In this document: positions 26,220-33,970 of the stretch, in pieces
Position numbering within the stretch: position 1 is the first letter of the stretch
How the letters are laid out: each line of letters opens with the position of its first letter
NCBI RefSeq assembly: GCF_003610495.1
Contig: NZ_RAPK01000006.1
Location: 623,451 to 687,450, forward strand
Direction of reading: 5' to 3'
Length of the DNA: 64,000 nucleotides
DNA from: Sinobaca qinghaiensis
GTDB lineage: Bacteria > Bacillota > Bacilli > Bacillales > Marinococcaceae
Notes under the pieces: generated by a model
Database searches by the model: none
Seen by the model: only the letters and a program-made list of their open reading frames with translations
Told to the model about the DNA's origin: nothing
Made by a program: the position numbers and the translations under genes

Positions 26220-26789
26220 ATGGCAAGACAGCGTACCCTCGAAAAAGAACGGCTTTTCGAAGAAACGGAAAAGCTGCTGCTCGAAGAGGGATATCATTCT
26301 TTTCATTTTCAGGCTCTCTCCAAACGGCTCGGCGTGGCACGAAGCACTATTTATAATTATTACTCAAAAAAAGAAGAGCTGGTCACCGAATACATGATGT
26401 ACGTCATTGACCAGATTATGCAGCGTATGGAAAAAGCAGCTGCTATAGAACCTTTTGAAGAAAAGCTCACAGCGTTTCTCCGGGTGTGGATTGATTATGC
26501 GGATATTCATCAATCCCTGCAGATTTTACCTGTGATGGATCATCACGCTTCCCCGCTGGTAGAAAGAAATGTCGAGCGGCTTTTCATCTTTTTCGGCACC
26601 TTAAACCGCCATGTCCAGCTGTTAATTGAAGAGGGAAAAGCCAGCGGACATATAGACAGAAATCTCTCCGGAACAGCATTAAATGCCATCATTATGTCTC
26701 TCGTAAGAGCGCCGAACGCTAAACTCAGCCGGGATGTATGGGTGGATACAATATATGCTGTACTGACAAAAGGAATGAGCCCGGGATAA
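26220..26789 (+). CDS. TetR/AcrR-family transcriptional regulator
   Basis: 189-aa repressor-type protein. The N-terminal helix-turn-helix reads GYHSFHFQALSKRLGVARSTIYNYYSKKEELV (about 24-55), the classical TetR pattern; the remaining 130 residues form the ligand-binding helical domain. ATG start after AAAAGGAG. It follows the SLC13 permease closely. Two TGAC/GTCA palindromes lie within 110 bp downstream and may be its operators (inference). Candidate targets are the permease and the RND exporter at 27761. Confidence 0.88.
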   Translation: MARQRTLEKERLFEETEKLLLEEGYHSFHFQALSKRLGVARSTIYNYYSKKEELVTEYMMYVIDQIMQRMEKAAAIEPFEEKLTAFLRVWIDYADIHQSLQILPVMDHHASPLVERNVERLFIFFGTLNRHVQLLIEEGKASGHIDRNLSGTALNAIIMSLVRAPNAKLSRDVWVDTIYAVLTKGMSPG

Positions 26790-26826
26790 AATAGTTTCCG
26801 CAGGCTCTTTTTTATGATATAAATAA

Positions 26827-26842
26827 ATGACACAACCGTCAT
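26827..26842. promoter_or_regulatory. Candidate TetR-type operator 1
   Basis: ATGACACAACCGTCAT: the outer five bases of each half are perfectly complementary. It shares the ATGACAC half with operator 2, 57 bases away. Confidence 0.4.
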
Positions 26843-26883
26843 ATTAAAGCAGTCAAAGGGGCTGCTTATCTTTTTCGAAAAAT

Positions 26884-26899
26884 ATGACACGAGTGTCAT
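26884..26899. promoter_or_regulatory. Candidate TetR-type operator 2
   Basis: ATGACACGAGTGTCAT is a 16-bp palindrome with both 7-base halves exactly complementary, of the kind bound by TetR-family dimers. Confidence 0.5.
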
Positions 26900-26906
26900 T
26901 TAAAAG

Positions 26907-26934
26907 GCACCGCGGATAATGGAATCCGCAGTGC
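26907..26934 (-). terminator. Probable terminator of ssbB
   Basis: GCACCGCGGAT and ATCCGCAGTGC pair with one mismatch around AATGGA. On the minus strand the hairpin is followed by CTTTT. It lies about 130 bases after the ssbB stop. Confidence 0.5.
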
Positions 26935-26942
26935 ACTAATAA

Positions 26943-27030
26943 TATGTGAGTGTATTGGGATGATAGTAGAGGGGGGATATCGAAGGTATATAGAGGAAAT
27001 GCTGTCCTGATATAGATAGGCACTCACATA
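26943..27030. repeat. 88-bp segment bounded by 10-bp perfect inverted repeats
   Basis: TATGTGAGTG (26943-26952) and CACTCACATA (27021-27030) are exact complements. The 68-base interior contains further short complementary stretches (AGGA/TCCT). It carries no coding frame. It may be a structured RNA, a remnant of a small mobile element, or part of the ssbB 3' region. Confidence 0.4.
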
Positions 27031-27064
27031 AAAGACAGCGGAATAAAAGCTGTTCAGCTGTATG

Positions 27065-27460
27065 CTAAGAAAATACAGGATCTTCCATTGGTTCATCTTC
27101 ATCTGCCGCAAAATTATGCAGGACGGATGTTTCCTTTTGAGGCTGCAGCTTTAAAAACCGCACCTGTTCGGCATTTACTTCTACAACGTGTACGCGCTGC
27201 TGATCTTTATTATCGTAGGAACGGGTATGTATCCGTCCTGTTACGCCGACTGTAGCGCCTTTATGGCAGTAGGATGCCGTGTTTTCAGCCTGTTTTCTCC
27301 AGACAGTAACGGGAACAAAATCGGCTCCATATTCTCCCTGCTGATTCTTGAAATGGCGCTGAACGGCCAGAGTGAAACGGCAGACGGCAATTCCTTCTTT
27401 CGTGTACAGCAGTTCCGGATCTTTCGTAAAACGTCCAACCATCGTGACTTGATTAAACAT
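27065..27460 (-). CDS. ssbB: Single-stranded DNA-binding protein, SsbB type
   Basis: 131-aa OB-fold protein. MFNQVTMVGRFTKDPELLYTKEG is the standard Ssb N-terminus, followed by VCRFTLAVQR, DFVPVTVWRKQAENTASYCHKGATVGVTGRIHTRSY and VEVNAEQVRFL. The short length and reduced tail (EDEPMEDPVFS rather than a full DDDIPF tip) fit the competence-associated paralogue SsbB, which coats incoming DNA, rather than replicative SsbA. AAAGGAGC site before the ATG. A small unannotated gene may precede it in the same operon. The window also holds comFA, comFC and a comK homologue. Confidence 0.88.
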   Translation of the reverse strand: MFNQVTMVGRFTKDPELLYTKEGIAVCRFTLAVQRHFKNQQGEYGADFVPVTVWRKQAENTASYCHKGATVGVTGRIHTRSYDNKDQQRVHVVEVNAEQVRFLKLQPQKETSVLHNFAADEDEPMEDPVFS

Positions 27461-27760
27461 ACATAGCTCCTTTATGAAAGTATAGGGGTGGATTCGTACT
27501 TAGATGAATGGTGTGGTAAAGCGGGCGGGTGTAAACATTTTATAATAAAGGGGGAGTGCGGTGCAGGTGGCGTCCTGCCGGGGTGAAACTTGAAGGGGTA
27601 ATTCGTCTACACAGCGGGCGCGATAGGGGGAGGCGTCCTGCAGCACGTAAATGAAGCGATAAAGCGTTAACGACTCTCCTTTCTTTTTAAGTTGTCTTAA
27701 ATATACCAGAATGTTAGGTAAAAAGCACTACATATTTTATAAAAATTAGGGGGTTTTTTC
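27461..27760. other. ssbB / RND-exporter intergenic region
   Basis: 300 bases between divergent annotated genes. It holds the small minus-strand frame at 27500-27670, the ssbB leader, and the RND-exporter promoter and ribosome region (GGGGG before 27761). No ComK box of the AAAA-N5-TTTT pair type was found. Confidence 0.4.
27500..27670 (-). CDS. Overlooked small gene upstream of ssbB (about 56 codons, non-canonical start)
   Basis: On the minus strand an open frame of 56 sense codons ends with TAA at 27502-27500, 39 bases before ssbB. Its third codon positions are strongly C/G-biased, unlike the flanking DNA, and it reads like protein (for example LQDASPYRARCVDELPLQVS). AAAGGAG (27682-27676) lies 5 bases before the codon TTA at 27670, where translation would be expected to begin, but no ATG, GTG or TTG is suitably placed. 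The first standard start is a GTG at codon 9, too far from the site. Either the start is non-canonical, the base is an error, or the gene is decaying. No family recognised. Confidence 0.45.
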   Translation of the reverse strand, partial: LTLYRFIYVLQDASPYRARCVDELPLQVSPRQDATCTALPLYYKMFTPARFTTPFI

Positions 27761-30700
27761 ATGATTGAACAAATCATCAAAAAACGGAAGATTACGATTC
27801 TATTTTTCATTATGCTCTGTCTTGTCGGAGGACTGGCTTTTTTACAGCTTCCTCAAAAAGAAATTCCCGCTATTGACCCGCCGGTGGCACAGATTAATAC
27901 GGTATATCCCGGTGCTTCGGCAGAAGCCGTCGAGTCGAGTCTGACCAATCCGCTGGAGGAGTCGGCCGCCAATGTCCAGGGCATTGCCGAAGTTACATCT
28001 GTCTCGAGTCCGGGTTTTTCTTCTATTACGCTGGAGCTCGAAGAAGGGCGCAGTGATACAAACGAAATCTGGACAGAAATTGAAAGAAACATAAACGAAG
28101 CGGCGCGCAGTTTTCCGGAAGACGCAGAAGCTCCGTCCTTCAGCAACAGCACAGGCGGGCAGGGTCTGGCTATTTACCAGGTAGTATTGAATGATAATGC
28201 CGGACTTTCCGAAGTACAGAGTTATATTGAGAGCTGGGAAAGAAACTTCACGCAGCTTCCCTCTATCACGGAGGTAGGCGTAGAAGGGGATCTGGAGCGA
28301 GAGCTCCGTTTTACACTTGATCCTGAAGCATTAGCAGATGACAGCCTTTCAGCGGGCCAGGTGATTGGAGCCGTCAGCGGAGAAACATCGACGGTGCCGC
28401 CGGGGGAATGGCAGATAGACGACAGAAATCAGCGTGTAGAGCTCCCGGGTGCTTCTACAGCAGAAGAGCTGGAGGAAATTATTGTCGGCGCAGATGAACA
28501 GGGAGACAGCCTTCGTCTCTCAGACGTTGGAAGAGTGGAGGATACGCTTGTTCCGCCAGTTTCATCCGTATCTCATAATGGAGAGCAGGCTCTGTCCTTA
28601 ACCTTTTTCCTGGCTGAGGATGCCAGTGTTCCAGCAGCACAGGAAGAACTCGATCCTGTGATTGAGGACTTTGAAGCCGGGCTTCCGGAAGGCGCTGCGC
28701 TGGAAGAACTTTATACCCAGGCTGATCTGGTTTCCGAATTGTTTACTGGTCTGGCCTTTTCGTTTGCTTTGGCATTTTTATCGGTTTTTCTTATTTGTGC
28801 GATCGGTCTGAGTTTCAGTACTGCTGCGGCCGTAGGAATTTCCATTCCTGTATCCTTAACGATTGCGGCGATCGTTCTTCCATTTGCCAATGTCGGACTG
28901 GATCAGATTTCTTTAATTGCCTTTATTATCTCCCTTGGTATTCTTGTAGATGATGCCATCGTTGTTAATGAAAACATAGACCGGAGGCTGAAGCTGGGGG
29001 ATTCGCCGTTTCGTGCCGCGACACTTGGTGTCAGGCAGGTAGCGGTATCCGTCATTGTGTCCACGCTGACGGTTGTGTTTACGTTCTTTCCGCTTCTGCT
29101 TCTGCCGGGCTCGGCCGGGGCATTTATCCGACCGCTTCCGGTCGTACTGATTGCCGCTATTATTGCGTCGACGATCGTAGCGTTAACTATCATGCCTCTG
29201 TTCCGCGCTGCGCAGGAGGAACGGGCCCTGAGACGTCAGAAAAAACGCAGAAAGTCTTCTTCTCCGGGGCTGCTTGGCTCCTGGATTGATAAAGGAGCCG
29301 AATTATACAGTACAGGTATTCTAAAAAAAGTCGTGAAGCGGCCGATATTGTTTTCAGCAGGAGGACTGCTGCTCGGTACAGCAGCCTACGCACTGGTTCC
29401 ATTTACGCCAGTTGAATTTTTCCCGGACACCGACCGGGAAGAAGTGTTTATAGAAGCATCTCTGGAAGAAGGAACAACACTTGCTGATACGAAAGAAAAA
29501 GCCGAAGAAATAGAGACGTGGCTGCTTGAACAAGAGGAAATCCGTTCCGTTTCCTCCTATGCAGGAACGGAAGTGCCGAGAATATTTAATTCCGGAAACG
29601 GTGGAGGCGCCACTGGTGAAAATGATATGCAGTTCCTCGTATATATAGATGGAAGCCAGGCCGCCGCGCGTGACGTAATGAACACGTGGAACAACGACTG
29701 GTCGGAAACATTCAGCGGCATTGTATCAACAAGGGGATCCATCGTTGAATCCGGACCGCCGATAGGAGCGCCTATTGCAGTGGAAGTTTCCGGAGAAAAT
29801 ATGGATGATATTCTGCAGACAGCGGAACAGATAGAGCAGATTCTGGCTGAAGCAGAAGGAGTACAGGAAACAGAAGCCGATGCTAATGACAATCTATCTG
29901 CTCTATCATATGAGGTAGACGAAGAAGCTGCCGCAGCGGCAGGCGTTGATAAGGAAGCTATCAGCCGGGAGCTCCTTCTGCTGGGAGAAGGGGTGCCGCT
30001 TGGAACCCTCCAGCAGGGGAGCCGTCAGGTGGATATGAGAATATCCTATAATACTGCAGGAACCGTCAGCGAAGAAGATCTGGAGAACATCGCATTTTCC
30101 CCGCAGGCAGAAGGACCATCGGCAGAGGAGGAACCTGTTGCTCTTTCTGAACTGATTGCTGGAGAAGAAGAAACATCCTTCAGCGCGGTTCCCCATATTG
30201 GAACAGAACGAACTGTAACGGTCCGCGCTTACCCGGGCAATGAAAATGTGGAGGATATTGAAGCCGCCGTGGAGGCTCCGATTTTAGAGGCCGGAGAAGA
30301 AATGCCCGGGGTTAACGTATCAATCGGCGGGGAAACGTCCGAGCGGGCAGATGTATTCATTGATATCGGCCAGATTTTTATACTTGTCGTGTTTCTAATA
30401 TTTATCGTTATAGCCATTCCCTTTTATTCGCTCATGCTGCCGCTTATCGTTCTGAGCGCTGTCTACTTATCAACCGCCGGGGCGATTCTTGGCTTGTTTC
30501 TTACGCAGACGGGACTTGGATTCATGTCGATGATGGGGGCAGTGAGCCTGGCAGGAATCGTTATCCGTAACGGACTCGTGCTGATTGATTTTATTGAACA
30601 GCGACTGAAAGAAGGACAGCCGGTCGAACAGGCCGTGCAGGAGGCGGGACGGGAGCGGTTCCGGCCGATTCTTCTAACGAGTTTAACGACAGCGGTTGGA

Positions 30701-30874
30701 CTGCTGCCGATTGCATTTGGAAACAATCCATTGTTTCAGCCGCTTGGTATTGCCATTGTATCCGGTCTCGTATTTTCTACTCTGCTGACGCTTCTTGTCG
30801 TACCAGCCCTTTATATGATTAAGCACAAAGTCGGAAGCAGAAGAAAAAAGAAGTCGCTGCAGACAGCTGAATAA
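27761..30874 (+). CDS. RND-family efflux permease (SwrC/AcrB-like)
   Basis: 1037-aa proton-driven exporter of the HAE RND superfamily. The N-terminal span and YPGASAEAVESSLTNPLEE, the block of spans around residues 325-480 with SLGILVDDAIVVNENIDRR (conserved acidic pair of the proton relay), a second periplasm-like domain and a second span block (about 860-1030) with NGLVLIDFIEQR are all present. It resembles B. subtilis SwrC (YerP), which exports surfactin-like amphiphiles. No membrane-fusion partner adjoins it, as usual in Gram-positives. The outer domains are rich in Glu. Possibly controlled by the upstream TetR protein (inference). Confidence 0.92.
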   Translation: MIEQIIKKRKITILFFIMLCLVGGLAFLQLPQKEIPAIDPPVAQINTVYPGASAEAVESSLTNPLEESAANVQGIAEVTSVSSPGFSSITLELEEGRSDTNEIWTEIERNINEAARSFPEDAEAPSFSNSTGGQGLAIYQVVLNDNAGLSEVQSYIESWERNFTQLPSITEVGVEGDLERELRFTLDPEALADDSLSAGQVIGAVSGETSTVPPGEWQIDDRNQRVELPGASTAEELEEIIVGADEQGDSLRLSDVGRVEDTLVPPVSSVSHNGEQALSLTFFLAEDASVPAAQEELDPVIEDFEAGLPEGAALEELYTQADLVSELFTGLAFSFALAFLSVFLICAIGLSFSTAAAVGISIPVSLTIAAIVLPFANVGLDQISLIAFIISLGILVDDAIVVNENIDRRLKLGDSPFRAATLGVRQVAVSVIVSTLTVVFTFFPLLLLPGSAGAFIRPLPVVLIAAIIASTIVALTIMPLFRAAQEERALRRQKKRRKSSSPGLLGSWIDKGAELYSTGILKKVVKRPILFSAGGLLLGTAAYALVPFTPVEFFPDTDREEVFIEASLEEGTTLADTKEKAEEIETWLLEQEEIRSVSSYAGTEVPRIFNSGNGGGATGENDMQFLVYIDGSQAAARDVMNTWNNDWSETFSGIVSTRGSIVESGPPIGAPIAVEVSGENMDDILQTAEQIEQILAEAEGVQETEADANDNLSALSYEVDEEAAAAAGVDKEAISRELLLLGEGVPLGTLQQGSRQVDMRISYNTAGTVSEEDLENIAFSPQAEGPSAEEEPVALSELIAGEEETSFSAVPHIGTERTVTVRAYPGNENVEDIEAAVEAPILEAGEEMPGVNVSIGGETSERADVFIDIGQIFILVVFLIFIVIAIPFYSLMLPLIVLSAVYLSTAGAILGLFLTQTGLGFMSMMGAVSLAGIVIRNGLVLIDFIEQRLKEGQPVEQAVQEAGRERFRPILLTSLTTAVGLLPIAFGNNPLFQPLGIAIVSGLVFSTLLTLLVVPALYMIKHKVGSRRKKKSLQTAE

Positions 30875-30933
30875 GTATTTCCAAAAAAAAGGTGGTAACG
30901 ACCCTGCACAAAAAGATATAATACAGAAGAATC

Positions 30934-30955
30934 CCTCCAGAATTTCATCTGGAGG
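30934..30955 (+). other. Leader hairpin before gtaB
   Basis: CCTCCAGA and TCTGGAGG form an 8-bp perfect stem with a 6-base loop. No T-run follows, so it may belong to the gtaB 5' leader or the exporter 3' end. Confidence 0.45.
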
Positions 30956-30994
30956 TTACATAACAGCAAGAAAGAGTTAAGAGGAGGCCTGTAC

Positions 30995-31873
30995 ATGAAA
31001 GTAAGAAAAGCGATTATACCGGCAGCCGGATTAGGAACCAGATTTCTGCCTGCCACAAAGGCCCAGCCAAAGGAAATGCTTCCTATTGTAGATAAGCCGA
31101 CTATTCAATATATCGTGGAAGAAGCGATTGCATCCGGCATTGAAGACATTATTATTGTCAGCGGACGAGGCAAACGCGCGATTGAAGACCATTTTGATAA
31201 ATCATACGAGCTGGAAGAAACGCTCGCGAAGAAAGAGAAATGGGAGCAGCTCGAAGAGGTGCAGAACATCTCCAACCTGGCGAACATTCACTATATCCGC
31301 CAGAAAGAACCGAAGGGCCTGGGCCACGCCATTGCATGTGCCAGCAGCTTTATCGGCGACGAGCCGTTCGCCGTGCTTCTTGGGGATGATATTGTTAAAT
31401 CAGAGGAACCCTGCCTAAAGCAGATGATTGAAGTGTATGATGAATATCAATCTTCTATCGTTGGTGTCCAGGAAGTGGCTGATAAGGACGTATCCAAATA
31501 CGGCATCGTAGAACCGAGAGGAAAAGAATACAAGCCGGGAATTCTCCCGTTAGCCGATTTGAAGGAAAAGCCGAAGCTCGAGGACGCCCCTTCCAATTAC
31601 GCTATTATGGGACGCTACATTCTGAACCCGGAGATTTTCGATATACTAAAAAATCAGGCGCCCGGCTCCGGAAATGAAATTCAGCTTACAGACGCTATTA
31701 AAGAACTAAACAAAACACAGGAAGTTCTGGCTTACGAATTCAAAGGCCAGCGTTACGACGTAGGAGACAAATTCGGTTTTGTAAAAGCGACCGTGGACTT
31801 TGCCCTGGAGCGTGACGATTTGAAAGATGCGGTCCAGGAATACCTGGAAAGTGTTATACCAGCCAGGAAATAG
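30995..31873 (+). CDS. gtaB: UTP-glucose-1-phosphate uridylyltransferase
   Basis: 292-aa enzyme making UDP-glucose from UTP and glucose-1-phosphate. [41 protein letters not shown] is the diagnostic nucleotide-binding N-terminus; [17 protein letters not shown] and the [18 protein letters not shown] segment complete the match. Length is typical (about 290). AGGAGG precedes the ATG. It supplies an activated sugar for wall polymers, and lies directly upstream of the envelope region, from which it is separated by a strong terminator. Confidence 0.95.
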   Translation: MKVRKAIIPAAGLGTRFLPATKAQPKEMLPIVDKPTIQYIVEEAIASGIEDIIIVSGRGKRAIEDHFDKSYELEETLAKKEKWEQLEEVQNISNLANIHYIRQKEPKGLGHAIACASSFIGDEPFAVLLGDDIVKSEEPCLKQMIEVYDEYQSSIVGVQEVADKDVSKYGIVEPRGKEYKPGILPLADLKEKPKLEDAPSNYAIMGRYILNPEIFDILKNQAPGSGNEIQLTDAIKELNKTQEVLAYEFKGQRYDVGDKFGFVKATVDFALERDDLKDAVQEYLESVIPARK

Positions 31874-31877
31874 AATG

Positions 31878-31910
31878 AACCACCTTTCCCCGGGAAAGGT
31901 GGTTTTTTTG
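31878..31910 (+). terminator. Terminator of gtaB
   Basis: AACCACCTTTCC and GGAAAGGTGGTT form a 12-bp perfect stem with a CCG loop, then seven T. Confidence 0.95.
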
Positions 31911-32116
31911 TCGTTTTAACAACAATGTCAAATAATAGCTTTAAAGTATTGGTAGTTTATACCTGTTTTTTAAATATAGGACTATGAATTCGTTTAAAAT
32001 AGTTATATCTTCATAGTAGCTGTTTCGTTTGTATCATTTATTAGTACATATACTCCAATTGCATCCATTTATATAATACTTATGAAGCAGACTCTACATA
32101 AGAAATGGAGAAAAGT

Positions 32117-33892
32117 ATGATAAGAAATTGTTTAAAGATTGTCCTTCCAGTTCTTGTTGCCCTCATCTTGTTTATTCTCGTTCCCCTGCAGAGCTTCGCC
32201 CAGGACCAGCGGCTAAGCGGCTCGGACCGGATTGGAACGGCTATTGAGCTTTCCAAACACGGCTGGGACAAGAGCGGAAGCGTTATTATCGCCAGATCCG
32301 ATCACCCTGCCGATGCCTTAGCATCAGCGGGATTAGTTGCCAAAACAGGTGCCCCGGTTCTTTTAAGTAAAAAAGGCAGCCTTGATTCCCGTTTAACGGC
32401 TGAAATCAAACGGCTCGGCGCGAAGCAGGTGTATCTGCTTGGCGGCACTGGAGCCATCAGCGGTTCTGTAGAGAGCTCATTAAAATCACAAGGTGTCAGC
32501 GTGAAAAGAGTCTCCGGCGATACAAGATATACTACGGCACAAAGCGTTAACAAAGAAGCCGGCTTAGGTTCAGCGTCTACTGCTATTCTGGTAAACGGCA
32601 GTACAGTAGCTGATGCATTAAGTGCTTCAGGAATTGCAGCAAACAAAAATCTTCCTATCTATCTATCAAGAACAAACTCTACACCTGTTGAGCTTCCTTC
32701 TACTGTAAAGAATGTAGTGATTTTCGGCGGAACAGCAGCGATTAGTTCTTCTGTAGAACAAAAGCTGAAATCGCAGGGGAAATCAGTACAGCGTATTTCC
32801 GGCGCAGATAGATATGAAACAAGTGTAAATGCGGCTAAATGGGCAAAGCTCTCAGGTAAACATAATTTAATAGTTAGAGGTACTTCTGTAAAGAGCAGCG
32901 CAGAAGATTACCCGGATGCAGTAGCATCTGCCGGGCTGTCAAAAAAGCTTGGAGCTCCAGTTATATTGAGTCATAACAGCAGCCCCGCCAGCGTAACCAA
33001 AAACTATATCAGTTCATCAAGCAAAACAAATTTAGTTTTAGGCGGTACCACTGCTATTTCAAATAAAGCGTTAAATGATCTTAATGTTTCTCTTTCAAGT
33101 GGAGGAAGCACTGCTCCTGAAGACGATAGCTCTTTAACTTCAGCAACTATTAGTTCTCCATATGAAATTAATGTTAGAAGCGTAGCGAACTGGAGTGCTG
33201 ATATTCTTGGGACCGTGAAAAACGGCCAGGGAGTAGAAGTTTACGAAGTGAAAGACGGCTGGGCCAAAATTAAATACGGCAGCTCTACCGGTTTTATCCC
33301 AGGGAACTATGTAAATCTTACCGGCGGACAGCCGGAACCGGAACCATCCGTTCTGGCCGGCAAAGTTATATCCATTGATGCAGGCCACGGAGGAAATGAT
33401 CCAGGTGCAGTTGCTAATGGACTTCAGGAAAAAGAACTTAATCTTGACGTAGCGCTTCGTGTTGAAAAAAGATTAAAAGACCTTGGAGCTACGGTTATTA
33501 TGACTAGAAAAACAGATACATTTATTGAACTTGGTCAACGTGCCAGAATTGCAAACGATGCAAAAGCATCATCATTTATAAGCATTCACGGCAATGCCTT
33601 TAACGCTGCGGCCAATGGAACAGAAACATTCCATCACCCAACAAGCACAGAAGGCAGAAAGCTGGCAACGGCTCTACAGACAGAATTAATTGAAGAACTG
33701 AGCACAACAAACCGCGGTGTGAAAAATAATAACTTTGCCGTACTTCGCCTTACAAGCATGCCTTCCGCTCTTGTGGAATTAGGATTTTTGACAAATGCTG
33801 CTGAGGCAAAAAGATTAAAAACAAATGAGTTCAGAGAAAAATCTGCTATTGCGATTGTAAATGGTCTTGAGACGTATTACGGAAGTAAATAA
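32117..33892 (+). CDS. N-acetylmuramoyl-L-alanine amidase with CWB2 wall-binding repeats
   Basis: 591-aa exported autolysin. Signal peptide (about 1-30, ending FAQD), three CWB2 repeats (about 33-330; marked by RLSGSDRIGTA, RVSGDTRYTTA and RISGADRYETS), an SH3-like domain (about 350-405) and a C-terminal Amidase_3 domain (about 415-590). The zinc ligands and catalytic residues are visible in IDAGHGGNDPG, QEKELN, SIHGNAF and LVELGFL. It should cut the MurNAc-L-Ala bond of peptidoglycan. B. subtilis LytC has the same domains. The ATG at 32117 lies 6 nt after GGAG; the ATG 12 bases earlier overlaps that site. Confidence 0.92.
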   Translation: MIRNCLKIVLPVLVALILFILVPLQSFAQDQRLSGSDRIGTAIELSKHGWDKSGSVIIARSDHPADALASAGLVAKTGAPVLLSKKGSLDSRLTAEIKRLGAKQVYLLGGTGAISGSVESSLKSQGVSVKRVSGDTRYTTAQSVNKEAGLGSASTAILVNGSTVADALSASGIAANKNLPIYLSRTNSTPVELPSTVKNVVIFGGTAAISSSVEQKLKSQGKSVQRISGADRYETSVNAAKWAKLSGKHNLIVRGTSVKSSAEDYPDAVASAGLSKKLGAPVILSHNSSPASVTKNYISSSSKTNLVLGGTTAISNKALNDLNVSLSSGGSTAPEDDSSLTSATISSPYEINVRSVANWSADILGTVKNGQGVEVYEVKDGWAKIKYGSSTGFIPGNYVNLTGGQPEPEPSVLAGKVISIDAGHGGNDPGAVANGLQEKELNLDVALRVEKRLKDLGATVIMTRKTDTFIELGQRARIANDAKASSFISIHGNAFNAAANGTETFHHPTSTEGRKLATALQTELIEELSTTNRGVKNNNFAVLRLTSMPSALVELGFLTNAAEAKRLKTNEFREKSAIAIVNGLETYYGSK

Positions 33893-33905
33893 AAGGCAGA
33901 AAATG

Positions 33906-33937
33906 AGAGAGAAGCTGTCTGCTTCTCTCTTTTTTTA
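33906..33937 (+). terminator. Terminator of the amidase gene
   Basis: AGAGAGAAGC and GCTTCTCTCT form a 10-bp perfect stem with a 5-base loop, then a T-run. Confidence 0.9.
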
Positions 33938-33970
33938 TAATCATGCGATAGTCAAAAGGGTGGTAGTTTA

